Assembly (NCBI RefSeq): GCF_036370855.1
Contig: NC_088099.1
Span: 17,637,501-17,701,500 of the forward strand
DNA from: Dromaius novaehollandiae
Taxonomy: Eukaryota > Chordata > Aves > Casuariiformes > Dromaiidae
Length of the DNA: 64,000 bases
Direction of reading: 5' to 3'
The notes under the pieces are model-generated. The model was not told the origin of the DNA. It made no database searches and saw only the letters and a list, made by a program, of their open reading frames with translations. Positions within the stretch are counted from its first letter, which is position 1; the number at the start of each line of letters is the position of its first letter. A program made the position numbers and the translations under genes. Shown piece after piece: positions 1 through 12,100 of the stretch.

Positions 1-3000
1 GGCTGGACCAGAAAGTGTTGCAGATTAGGAGGCTGCAACGCATTCAGAGCTACACAAGAGACCTTATGCAATTCAGGCTTCCCCCTACAACCACTTGTTT
101 GCTTCGTTAGTGATGTTAGTGCCCACCTCTAATCATCACATGAAAACTTTAACAACACAGTTTTCTGGAGCTATTTCTTTTGTGACAGCTTTCCCAAGGG
201 CAACCTCTATAAGCATCTCTGGTCTTTTGACTGCAAGTCTCCACTCCACCCATCAGCTCTCATCCAGGTCAAAGTCTAGGGCATGGTTTGCCACCTGTCC
301 AGACAAGCACTTCCATGTTTTCCTCCATGCCTCACTGACACTTGGGGGAGCTGCCCATATGCATCCACCACCCGTGGCTGCCTGTAAGCACCCACTACAA
401 CATCTAGCACAGCCTGTGAGTAGGATGCCTATGGGTTGATGATGATGGTGATGAAACCTCACAGCATGGCTTTGTGAAAGGATCGGCTGTACAGGATGTT
501 TGACAGCATATAGCCAGCAGAAGGGGAAGTGGGAGAAACCACCCCAACTATGACTGCAGCAGGAACAGAAACACGCACACTGTAACTACCTACCTTTGAA
601 TGTGGAAATCACGTCAAGTGGTAAAATGAAAACCCTGACATTTCACCATCTGTCTTCAAATGCTGCATATATATTATATACAAAAATAGGTTATAAGAAT
701 ACTGTTAGGACTGCAAAATGCATGACGTAGGAGATGCCAAAATTAGGACTCCCTTGTGCTATGCATTATGATACACTTGTTAATAAGATGATCACACTGT
801 ATTTTGCCAGAGGTCTTTGCTTTATCCCATGGTACAGGATGGACTGTCTTAGCTGAATCAGATGTTACATAGAATTTTGCTTTCTCCTTATTGCTCAGTG
901 TAGTCCTAGGCTTTATTTGCCATTCAAGTCCTCCTCTGAATACAGATGACTAATTTTCCTCACAGTGATTTCAGTGGCACACCTCCCTGTAGTATCTGTG
1001 CTTCGCAAGCATTTCTGAGCTCTGGTACCTCTGTGAAGTGTGAGGTGGTGCTTTATCCACTTGAATGAAATGGAAATGAAGGAAAGCCAGGCATTCAGGC
1101 AACCAGTTTGATCACATCAGGTCCCATGTTGTCAGGGGTCAGGCTTGATTACCCACTCCTGCTGCCCCCCACCACTGTGACCCAAGCCCACACCCATCTC
1201 TGCAGGTTTGACAGGTCCCACACCCAGGGCCGCCTCTGCTTCAAGGTCCCCAGATGAGGCACAAGGGGTGGCCAAATGGAGATACCCGGGGCTTTGGCTT
1301 TGCAACAGTGTTTAGCGTTAGGTGGCACTGGATAGGCTCAAGGCACAACTCCCATCAGCTCCAGCCCCAGGAGTGTGCGTTCAGTGCCGAGGTCTCATGG
1401 CGCCTGTGCAAAAAGGGGAACACACCACTACTGACTGCAAGGTGGTGAAAACCTCCATTTCACCTGGCCCAAAAGACTCTGCGGGGGAGAGAGGGACTGA
1501 AGCCAGTTCTCTGAGGCATCTTCCAGAAAAGGCACTGTGGATGGAGCAGCTCAGGTTTCACGCCAGGCTCTGGCTGTACAGACTCTCCCTACCGCTCACA
1601 CCTTGACATGCGCCTCCCTGCCCCTTCCAGCTTGTCCCTACCCTGCTCTCAAGTGCTCCTCACTCCTGGCTCTCCACTTGCACCACTGACTCCTGATCCC
1701 AACCCCGTGTCCCGAAGAGGATAGTCACCCTTCAGCTGTGGGATCCCAGTCTAGCCCTGGGATCACTACCTTTCTCTTAGCTGAGCATGGCCCGAACCCC
1801 TCAGCTGCGTCCTGGCCTCCGGCACCCCTGGCTGCAGGGGGAAGACAGGGAGGAAGGAGAGGGGTTCCCTGCTTTCCTCGCTGTTGCCCAGCCCCTCTGC
1901 CCTGACTGCTCAGCTTCGTCCTTGTCCGCAGGGCTGGAGAAGGCCCTCGGCGTGCAGAGGTGGTGCACATGCAGCCTGGACCCTGCTGAGCTGTGGGGAG
2001 GTGGCAGGGAGCAGCAGAAACTTGGCTGTGCGGTCTGGATGCCCAAGAGCATTTGGGCCAGCACCGGGAGCTGCAGGCTGCTGGGCTGAGCTCGCTCACA
2101 CGGGGAGAAACCGTAGGAGATTTTTGACTACTCAGCCCCAGCACATCTCTAACAAGCTGCACAGTTGCTATTTTTTCCCTTCAAAGGCTATCACTTGGCC
2201 AAATAGGAGGAGTTTTCCGAATTAAAAAAAAAAAAAAAACACAGTCCTGACACAAAGCTCAAGCTCCGCCAGATTTCAGATCTCTACTCCAAAGGACAGA
2301 GGGATAAGAACTATCCAAATAAAGGATCACCAGGTCCCCTCCTGCCCCCCCCCCCTCCCATTTCTTCCTTTCTTTTATTTCCAATTGGACAACAATGCCT
2401 TTTTCCCTATGCTCATTCTTGGAAATGGCTGGACAGATTTGGCTGAAATTTTCCAGAAGAGAACTCAGCCTGAGGCAGACAATCAAGTTGGAAAAACTCG
2501 ATCTAAATGGTTCAAGTCTGGCACAGCCTGTGAATGCAGTATTACGGTGGGACAAGTACGGGTAGCCTTCCTAACAGGAGTTGCAAGCAATCCCATCTTT
2601 GACATATTTAAAGTTATAAAAGCTGCTGATGCTGTTTTCATTCAGGTGCATCTTATCACCGTTCAGGTATGGCACCAGGAAAATAACTTGAATTCAGAGA
2701 TCCCACTGAGCCTTTTTGTGCTCTTAACAGCCCTCTCTACTTGAACAGCTCTTCCTAGCTAACAACTGGTTGTAGGAAAAACACAGTTCCCTCATCCCCA
2801 GTATTTGCATTTGAGCTTCTGCTTCTGGAATAGAGGCATCTGATGCTAAAATGGGATTGCTCTCTGAACTAATGTATTCAAAATTAATAAAAGAAATAAA
2901 GCAACACACTCCCCTGGCAGGTTCCCATGCATATTTTCCATAAAAGTTCATTTTTCCACATGAACAAACTGTGAGTATGTGGGGGATTTTCACTGAATCT

Positions 3001-5619
3001 TGATATGCAACTTAGAATTTTTGGCACTGCTTTGGGAAGTTAAAATGACATCAGCTTGACTTTCTATATTGAAATTTTATAGTTGCTGCCTAGCCACATT
3101 TCTTTGTTCCCCACATATTCTCTCTCCTCCAAGCCGCCTCTCTGCCATGGCTCATTGTACACAAGTGTCATTAAAAGCTGTGCGTTTGTGTTCCTCACAG
3201 CCCTGCTTTCCACTCCCTACACCAGGCACCCGATGATAAAGCAGCATTTCTTCCTCCAAGACAAAGCAGCATTGTTGGTGCTACCTTTGCCAGCCAAGCG
3301 GCCCCGCAGCAGCATGGCACACGGCGCTAGGGAGCCCTGGCTCGGCGCTCAGGTCCTGTCCCTTCCGCTGGTGGCCGGGAGGTGCTCAGGGCACTCTGTG
3401 GGCTGGCACCACTTTGGCTAGTTATTGCAGGAAGGCCATGCACGCCTAAGCGTTGTGGGAGACCATCCGGCCTCGCTTGAGGAAGGAGAGGCGGAGTGGG
3501 AAGGACGGGAACAGGGAAGGGGGCACCTCTGAGCGGGAGGGAGGGCTTTCCCCCTGCAGCAGCGCTGCTTCAGTGCCTGCTTGGTGGAGGGAGAGCCACG
3601 CGCCCACGCACGTGCCTCGGCACAGGGAAGGGCACTGAGAGGCAACATTTTTTTAAATTGAGCAATAATCTGAGTAATGGTGTTTCAGTGTTATCCTGCA
3701 TGGTGACCTGCTGTTTTTGAACATCGTGGTTCAGGCAGGCTGATTTTGTGCTCAGGATCCCCTGTGAATCACAGTGCGGAGGAATGGGAACATCAGGGCA
3801 GGCAGAGTTAACAGAACCCAACACCGTGAATCCAGTCTGACAGGCATTAATACAGTCATTACCGTTGTTTCCCAGATTTCAAATTAAAGAAGGTTTCCAG
3901 AAAAAGATGATGCTTTCCTGCATGCACTGTGACTTGGAAAGCAATAACAGCACATGAAGGCACTTAACTACCTGGCACGCCGCATCAAAACATTTCTGGA
4001 TGCACAGCTCCGTCCCTACTGTACCAGTCGCACTGTAACAGCATTAGCATATACTCTGTAAACAGACTCAGCATGACCCTACAGCCCAGCCTCAGCCCCT
4101 CGCATGGGGATTACAGCAGCTGCACAAACTCACAAGGGACTGGCTGTACCTGATATTCCACAAAATGCCAGTTTTGTGTTAGTCTGGCTCGATCACATCG
4201 ATACCCAGCTTTGCTATTTCCTATGTTTCCTACATTCAGTCTCTCTCCCATGTGACAGAGAATTGCTGCTGCCAGCTTCTCTGAACAAGATTATCATTTC
4301 ATCATTTTGCTGTCGTGTGGAAATAGCCACAAGACCAGATTAACAGTTAAAGATTGTGAAGCCATTTGGCAAATGCTTCTTGCTATATAAGCAATGACGC
4401 TTTCCCAATCACATTTATACACTCATCTTCACACACATGCAGACACACACAATGCAGAAAATCTTTACCTTTCATGCGCACAGGAGAGATCCTGGTTTCC
4501 TCTCATGGATCAGAAGTAGGATGAGAAACAAAAGCAGAAGAGACCCTTTAACAGACTCATCTGCTGAGAGTTGTCTAAATCCCAAGCCTGCTCCAGCTAG
4601 CAGCTCTAAGTTTGTGCTCTGAATAGAGGCTGTGTTATTTTAACCACAGGATTTCTAGTCATGGGGGAGGAGAGATGGATTAGGTACGTTTGCAATCTAA
4701 TGCTTCACATTTACCTCAACTGAAATGAACTACTTTAAGCCTGATGTAAATAAGTGCAGCTAAGATATCAATTTCAAGAGCACATTAACAATTATGCTTA
4801 AACTAACATGCTAAATAACTGTGGAAAATTCCAGAGGAATAAGATAACATACTTTTGTGTTCTTTCCTAAATAAAAGGCATGTGTGGAATTTCATGCTAG
4901 ATACTAAGACAAGTGAGAGACAGCAGATGAACTGCACAGACTAACCTATATAAGGTACTGTACCTCGTAAAACGGTATTCCTGACACCTGTTAGCATGGG
5001 ATTCATCAAACATCAGAGCAATTTAATTTTTCATGGTTTGTAAAAAGCACAGATATGATTGCTTTGAATCTAGTATTTGAAAAGGGCACATAAAGTTTTG
5101 AAGGTAAAAAGCAACATTTTAAAAGGGCATTACACCTTCAGTTCAGTGGTTGCACAGATGTTAGCACACCAAAGCAGTGCCCAGCGGGGATGTAGGCTTG
5201 ATCCCATCCCTGCAGCTCACTGATTGAGGCAGAGATTGCTAAACACAGGCAAAATATTGTGTCCAGGAAACTGGTTTTTGTTTTTTCGCTTTTAATCCAG
5301 CTCAAAATCTGCATTCATTTCCTATTTCATGACACTTTGCTGCTGCAGCTGCTGTCACAACACAGCACAGGCTCCCGTACCAGCCCTCTATGCTCACCTC
5401 CGAAGCGATGGCATAGAAAAACAGAGCTAATAACTTCCTTTCTGAGAGGTGTGTTTTGGAAATAAAACACACTTACGCTTTGGGCTGAACTGAGGAGAAT
5501 GATTGGAGTGCATAAAACTAGAGGAAACAAGGATAAATTCCAATTTATCTTTGACAACAGAGGCTCCGGGAGCACAAGTTTAATTCCATGTTGAATAAAA
5601 CCTGGGTCTATAAATAACA
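1..5619. other. no gene recognised
   Basis: All open frames here are short, overlap on both strands and resemble no known protein. There is an A16 run at 2224-2239 and a C-run at 2345-2355. A stretch around 2400-2600 has the texture of an old interspersed repeat (for example GATTTGGCTGAAATTTTCC), but I cannot name a family. If the island at 5.7-5.97 kb is the JCAD promoter, this part would be JCAD intron 1. Confidence 0.5.
2224..2239. repeat. A16 homopolymer
   Basis: Sixteen consecutive A bases follow ATT. There is no retroposed gene or LINE sequence upstream that would make this a poly(A) tail. Confidence 0.9.
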
Positions 5620-5628
5620 TTATCTTAC

Positions 5629-5690
5629 CCTTACATAACGTTTTTCATGCCAAAGCATTCCCGAGAGCTCTACAGACATAATCATCCCAT
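5629..5690 (-). other. possible non-coding first exon end with splice donor
   Basis: Reading the minus strand out of the CpG island, the last bases before the intron would be ATGTAAGG followed by GTAAGA (donor GT at 5628-5627). GTAAGG, six bases earlier, is an alternative donor. The exon start is not definable from sequence. Several short frames cross the segment, none familiar. Confidence 0.3.
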
Positions 5691-5965
5691 CTGAAAGCCG
5701 CAGGCGGACCTCCCGCCCGGGCCCGGGAGCAGCGCCACCGCGTGCGAGGCAGCGTGGCTGGGCCGGCCGGGCTGGGAGGAGGAGCGCCGCGGCCAGCCTG
5801 GACCTCGCCGCTGCGGCCGGCGGGCAGCGCGTCCGGCATGGCCGGGGCTGGTGTGGGGCCAGCGCACCGCAGCTCACACCCCTGCGCCTCAGCTAGGGGC
5901 AAGGGGCCGCGGGGGTTCGGCGTGCGCGCGTCGCCTGGGTACCGCTGACTCACTGACAGATTATC
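5690..5965 (-). promoter_or_regulatory. dense CpG island, candidate promoter (possibly JCAD)
   Basis: By hand I count about 34 CpG dinucleotides in positions 5701-5940, far above the surroundings, with C+G dominating both strands. On the minus strand the island runs into less GC-rich sequence ending in two overlapping consensus splice donors, GTAAGG at 5634 and GTAAGA at 5628. This is the layout of a CpG-island first exon. An AP-1 word TGACTCA lies at 5946-5952. The minus orientation, the 54-kb distance to MTPAP and the known JCAD-MTPAP neighbourhood on the same strand suggest JCAD. No JCAD coding sequence is in the window, so the gene identity is inference. Confidence 0.6.
5946..5952. promoter_or_regulatory. 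AP-1 motif beside the CpG island
   Basis: TGACTCA preceded by GC gives GCTGACTCA, an AP-1 site with part of a Maf recognition element. A 7-base match occurs by chance often. Its place at the edge of a promoter-like island is what makes it worth noting. Confidence 0.35.
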
Positions 5966-8459
5966 CTGATCTATGAGTCTGGGGTCGTTAAGGACCAGCC
6001 GTGGCTGCGAGCTGCTTTATGTGTCACCCAGCTCAGCCACCAGCTTCCCGGGAAAGGGCTGGGGCATCTGTGTGACCCTCACGCGGTGGGAAGAGCGCTG
6101 TTTTCGGGAACATCCATCTGCTTCCTGGCCACAGGCCGAGCTCCCCTCTCAAGCCCGGCCCAGACAAGCTTCTGGTTTTGGCTAATCTGATTTTGCCTGG
6201 AGAGCAGGATCGGACTGCCAGGCATCAGCAACACTGGCCAGGCAGGGGCAGGTACCATGCTAGAGACAAAACACCCCATGGCCTCGCATGAACAAAGCCT
6301 CCCCAAAATGTCCCCAAGCCTCCGGCCCATCCAAGCCCCCTGCTTCCACCGGGGGGGGCACCGCATCCACCCCGGGACCCTCCTCAGCGCCGCTATGAGG
6401 GCAACACGCTCAACCCCGCTGACGACTGGCAGCTACAGGGAGCTTGGCTGCCCCAGGTCCTTGCTGAGGCCTCGGCAGGGAGAGGGTGTGCGTGGGGCCC
6501 TCCCGGGGTGGCAGGCAGGTGTTGCCAGAGCCCCTCTGGCCTGCGGGCTCAGGGAGCAGAACAACCATCCCCTTCTCTTGCACTTCGCCTTCCACCTGGA
6601 CGGAGGAGTTTTGTGTGCACAGAGGATGTTTCTATGCTGCAGAGGTGCATATTTTTTTAATTTTGCTTAGCTGGCTAGATAGAAAACAGTGGGAGGAAGA
6701 GAGGCCAACAGCAGCTGCTCTGCAGGTTGACCTGAAAAGAGTCCATTTTTCCAGAGAAATTAAAAAGAAAAAAAGAATGGGAGGAGAAAAAGCAAGAGTA
6801 ATTTGGTTGAAGTGAAAGTATTTGATCCTAACGCATGGTTTCATTTTCCTGTTAACTCTTAAGTCAGATTATACTCAATTTACAAAGAAACAGTGCTTTA
6901 AAAACAAACAAAAAGGAAATGAAGAATTTCGTTTCTAAAATATGAAGGCAAGACATTTTGCCTTTTCATGTTGCTGCTGTTTCTTTGGGATGCAGAGAGA
7001 AGTAGTAACGGGGGCGAGGGTGAGTGTTCATTTCCTTTTTCCTTCCAAATAAGTCAGCAAATTGGATCCAAATTCACAAAACATTTTGTTCAAGTCTATA
7101 TTTTTTAGGGAAAAAAAAAAGTTCTGTCTGAAACACTTGCCAGATTTAGGCCCTGTCACGGCAGACTGTATCTGGAAGCCGAACACCTGCCTATTGATGA
7201 GGTTTGTTATTTTTGCTTTTGGCTTGAGGCAGCGAGGAACTGCTGCCCTGCCTGGCATTATCCTCCTGTTACGGTGCAGACCAGAAACTTGCCCACTGCT
7301 TCCAAAACAAAGTCAACTCTGCGTAGTTTCCTAGAGCTATTTTCCTCCTCATCCAACCCTAACATTACAGATCTTTGCTGGAATGGCTGTTTCCCAAGTG
7401 TAAACAGCAACAAATTATTCTCAAACTGTGTGAAAAGCCTTCCCTTTCTGCATCCTCTTTCCAATATTAGATATTCCTGAGTCATAATCAATCAGACCTG
7501 GCTGAGTTCTGCAAGATGCTGCGATCACCTGCCTGCCATTAAAGTCTGCATAATACGTGGCCCATGCTAGAATACTTAGGTATTCAGTTTTGCATTTCAG
7601 TCACTGCTTAGATGAATCAAGCAACAAATGAAAGGAAACGTGCAGCACAACGAACTGTAGAATAAAATACAATTTTGTAACAGTAAGAACTCCCACACTG
7701 ACATCCCCTTCTGAGATAATAGGGTGAAGAATTCATAATAGTCTTTGTCGATATGAAACACGTGATAAAGGAGCCTGAATCTAGCCCATCTATTTTGCAT
7801 GTTTTCTTCCTCTTCTTTTATAAAGTGAACTGAAAACTAGAGACAAAAAGTTTCTATTTCTTTTGAATTAGGAAAATACTTCTATAAGTGATATTGCCAG
7901 TCTGCAGTATTAAAAGATCTTCAGTTAAGACCCACACAAAACCATAAGACTGATCTAGAAAATACAAGCTTTTGTGGAAAAAACCCTTTGGGATAGTAGT
8001 GGACCACATTTTCACACTTCTGCTCTGCAGTTTTGACATCTGGTACTTACCTCTATTGTAAAAGAAAGCAAATGTTTTCCTCAATCAAAGAATTAGGACT
8101 CTAGGAGCTGAGGCCTTAAATTGAACCCCTCCCAATATCAAGTACCATAAGACACAAAATTGCTGTCAAATATATGAAAAATTACAAGAAAAAATGAATT
8201 TAAGCTGATACTTCTTGAAGGTTTTCTAGATTGTAGGCGTAATTCTTATGTTTGTTTATTTCTATTTTAATTATTTCTAAAATTATGTCAATCCCAACCA
8301 TCAGTGAACATAAAAACCCAGACAAAGCGATGAATGAAAACCAAACAAACTCAGAGCGAATTGCAAATTGACTGAATGGTTTCCACTGGAGAATTTGCCA
8401 TTAAACAGGGCATTTGCATCTCTTAACTACAGCCCTGCACAAAACAGACAGGCACTCGG
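5966..8459. other. no gene recognised
   Basis: This is moderately GC-rich to about 6.6 kb (including a G8 run near 6351), then AT-rich. I see no repeat family and no convincing coding sequence. An octamer word ATTTGCAT (POU-factor site) lies at 8412-8419, just before the next CpG-rich block. Confidence 0.5.
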
Positions 8460-9190
8460 TTTAGCTGTCTCCCTGGCGCGGGAAGACCCCCCCTCACCCA
8501 CCTTCTGCAGCGCCTGCGGCGGCTGCTTCGCAGCAGGGCCGGCAGCGGCTCGCAGGGGCTTTTCCCAGCAGACTGCGTTGCGTTGGGCTGCATCCTCCCT
8601 CCCTTTCAGAAACTGCTTTTCCTCTCTCTCTAAGCTGGCGTGCTTGAAAGTGTGCTCCCAGATAGTGAGCAGAGCCTCCGCCACGGCGGGCCTGAAAGGC
8701 AGCCAGCCTTCTCGCTGGCTCGGCCAAGCGCCGGCAAAACACACATACTGTCTCGTCCGGGTTCGGCGCAAACAAGGCTGAGTGCTCGGCCGCCTGCGGC
8801 TGGCGACTCTCGCTGCAGATCCCCTGCAGAAACCAGGTACCCTGCACCCACTCCCCCAATGCACACTGCCCGCTCCGTGGCCTCGGCTGTGCAATCCCCG
8901 CACAGGAGGGACGTGGGATGCAACCTGGCCCTCCGGACAGCCAGGACCCTCTGGGTGGCCGGGACCCTCCAGATGGCCAGGACCCTCCGGATGGCCAGGA
9001 CCCTCTGAACAGCCAAGACCCTCTGGATGGCCAGGACCCTCCAGACACCCGGCGGTCTTGGCTCCCAGGGCTGCTCCCAGCCCCCCGGGACATGAGGGCT
9101 CGGGTAAGGCAGTGCGGGGAGCACCCGATGAGGTCCGCTGCAGCTCAGTGAGAGCGGCAGCGCGCCTGGGTGGGCTGAGCACCGCAGCCA
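8460..9190. promoter_or_regulatory. second CpG-rich block
   Basis: CpG dinucleotides are frequent from about 8475 to 9190 (for example GGCGCGGG, GCGGCGGC, GGCCGGCAGCGGC), with AT-rich sequence on either side. It may be an alternative promoter or a CpG-rich enhancer. The block also supports long open frames on both strands, including a 254-codon frame on the minus strand (9191-8427). That frame contains the minisatellite and has no known domain, so I do not call it a gene. Confidence 0.4.
8926..9051. repeat. 18-bp minisatellite, seven units
   Basis: Seven consecutive 18-bp units, each close to GGACCCTCYGGATGGCCA, fill 126 bp without indels. Units differ by one to several substitutions (AGACCCTC at 9016, CTGAACAGCCA at 9005-9015). 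Because 18 is divisible by three, open frames on both strands run through it. On the minus strand it reads as a repeated Gly-His-Pro-Glu-Gly-Pro. Confidence 0.9.
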
Positions 9191-12100
9191 AGCCCTGCGG
9201 GTTTTATCCCGTCTCTGGTATGATGAAGGGATCCAAATTAATCTCTTTCTGGAATAAGTGCTCTTGAAGTAACGTTTAAGTTTCATGGCATACCACTTCT
9301 TTCAGGGTAAGTCTTACAGCGCAACTGGGTTTATTTCCTTTTTTCCTTTATTTCCTATATATACTGTGCAATCAAGTTCATTTCACATGATGGAAACCCC
9401 TGAAGCTGTGTTGGATGTTATTACGTGAGTATTGGGTGAAACCTAAACTGCAATATAAACTGTAATATAAACAAACTAATTCAGCCACAAACATGTTAGC
9501 CTACCTCTTACCAGAGCTTTACAACCACCCATGGTAATTTGAAACAGCACAACTGCAAAATTCAGCATTTGCCCCTGAAGATGGGCGCCTAGATCATGCT
9601 GAATGACCTGTCCAAAGAAAGCAGTAATGATGGAGGCTTTTCTTGTCCTTCAGTGGTGAATCTTAGGGCACTGCAGGACTCCACAAAGGAGCAAAGTATT
9701 GAGTCACTGAGTTACCCCAGGACCAGGTGTGAGGGCTTGAGCAATGCTCAGCACTTACTGTGACTCCAGCTGTGCTGACCAGCTGTGCTTAGCAAGCAAT
9801 AAGAAAAGCTGGGGTCACCTTCAGGCATGCAGATACCTCACAGTTGTCTCAGGAAAGATCACAGGGCAATGCCCTGGGCTGCCTCAGGCTGGGGCTCACA
9901 TGTAGTTGTTTGAGTTGCCACTAATGAAAGTGTAAGTCTGGCCTGTGCTTGGGACCGCTCAGAGTAGGGTGGCAATTTTTCTTGCTCAGCAAGTTCTTTT
10001 GGTAAAATTAATGAACTTAGAGAAAATAAGGACAATAAACTAACTTTTTTCCCTGTATGCTGAAGGATATATCATGACTGTAGCTAAACTGGCCTCTCAC
10101 TTGGGTGTATCCCTAACCCTCCTCCCATTCATACCAAAACTAGAATGCCAGAGCTTGGTGATGCTTTAAATCTGGGCTAACTGACCCAAATGCAGGTATG
10201 GACTTGAGTTAAAGGTTTCGTTTTCCAAAGGAATACCTTGCTTACAAAGATGGTGAAGCCTGAATCATTCAACTGCTCACAGTCCTCCAATATTTTCCTG
10301 AAGTTTCCCCAGCATGCCTAGAAGGACAAATACTTTTTAAATGATTTTCTAGGTGGGTATCATACAACAGCTCACCTTCTGGCAGGGCGATGCATTTTGG
10401 GTATGCTCCAGAAATCCTAGAGACACATGTTGGCGAGGGCAGCGCTAGGGAGAGCACAGTGAGGTCAGCACAGTTGCTGGGGTGACTGTTGACACCCAGG
10501 CCCGGTTGGCCCAGCTACGCTGCCCTCAGTGCTAACAACTGGCATTAGTTGTGGTGAAGACACATCATTAATTGTGATGAGCAGCTTTTGCCATAGCTTT
10601 CTGGCTATAAGTTGTTATATGGCCCTTTTTATGATTTCCTTCAGAAATGACTTCCTTTTAGAGGGAAGATTTCAGTTAATAAATATGATTGGAAAATTCC
10701 TCTCTAGTTAGGAGTAATATATTATAATTCTAGAAAATGGTATTATGATCTGATTCTGACCTTTTTAAGCCTTCTTATCCCTTTTATCTACCTGTCTCTG
10801 TTCTGTGTCCCATCTCTGAGCCTCCTCTGGCTTCCTGGTGAAGTCCAGTGGTAGAAGTAAGGGGGCATATGTGATGTAGTGATCCACATGGACCTTGGAA
10901 GGAAGAGCAGGCTTTTCCTGAAGGCAGCTTTTGGATGAGATAGCAGGAGGACAGACTGTATGGACAGCTAAACTCCAGCGGGAAACACCCTGGAAATACT
11001 CCTAGTAAAGAGACAGTTTTGTTCAGTACTAGTGAAGTGCCACTAGTAGTGCCTGGCAAGTGGACCTTCCATTCAAGAAGAAGCTATCCTCTTCCCTTAG
11101 TCCTGTCAGAGACGCTGATGAGAGTTGCTACTAATGAATGCATCTTTGTCATGGGGTGTCTTTTGAGGTCTTTAAGCATATTAAATCTCTGTAGGGAGGC
11201 TCATCTGTCAGCAGGGAGCATTTGTACTAGATATGTGACTGCTGTAAGCTGGAAGTTCTGCCTTTGAGAACTGCCATTATTAGAGAGATCTGCTGTGGCA
11301 GGAGGAGTTTTTTACATCTCCTGCAATGTCTATATACTCGTCTTTATTATGGAAAGGGAGGTCATTTAATATGACATTCAGAACAGAAAATGAAGGCAGC
11401 TGAGTTCTGATTCATGAGAATAAGGGTTTTCTCTACATTAACAAAAGATTCATGTTCTTGCATTCAGGTATATGTATCTTTAACACTATGTTACATAATG
11501 ATACCCAAACTGAAGCAGCTTTTGGCTGCAGCAGGTAGTTTTCTGCTTAACTATGTGAGCAATGCCTCTTTGAGCTCCCCAGTCTTATCTTGCACCCTCC
11601 GTAGCATGAGCTGCTGCTCCTATGGCAGTAGAAATCACCTTGCTGCTGCTTGTCCAGGAGGAGGAAAGACCAAGCCAAACTGCGTCAGACAGGGCCTCTC
11701 TTGCTGTTGTGTTCTTTTCTGAACTCTCTAGCAGTAAGGATGAGAGCTATGTGCTCCTACAGGAGAGATGCTCTGCATCTGGATGGACCGCATTGTTGTG
11801 CCCACAGTGACGACATATATATTTGGGAGGCTCAGTATTACGCCAGACTCCTGAAAACTAGTTGCCAAACCATCCTTTAAATAAGAAAAGTGAAAACAGA
11901 AGCAGCACAAGAGCATCATGTATCTTAGGAGGACAATATGCAGCGCTTCTAGTGACTCAGAAGAAAAGTATAGTCATGGCAACACTCCCTACAGCCTACA
12001 GGCTTCATTACCACAGACCTAGGCCAGCTACAGTGTGACAGAAAAAAGCCTCTGGCTTAGAGGGTACATTCAGCAGACAGTAGCAAATAAATGGAGGTCC

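Noticed and set aside
5620..5953. Short minus-strand proteins from the CpG island
   Set aside because: Three overlapping frames with low-complexity Pro/Ala/Arg content and no homologue; typical of translated CpG-island DNA.
8427..9191. 254-codon minus-strand open frame
   Set aside because: It runs through an 18-bp minisatellite whose period keeps every frame open and through stop-poor CpG-rich DNA. There is no domain or splice support.
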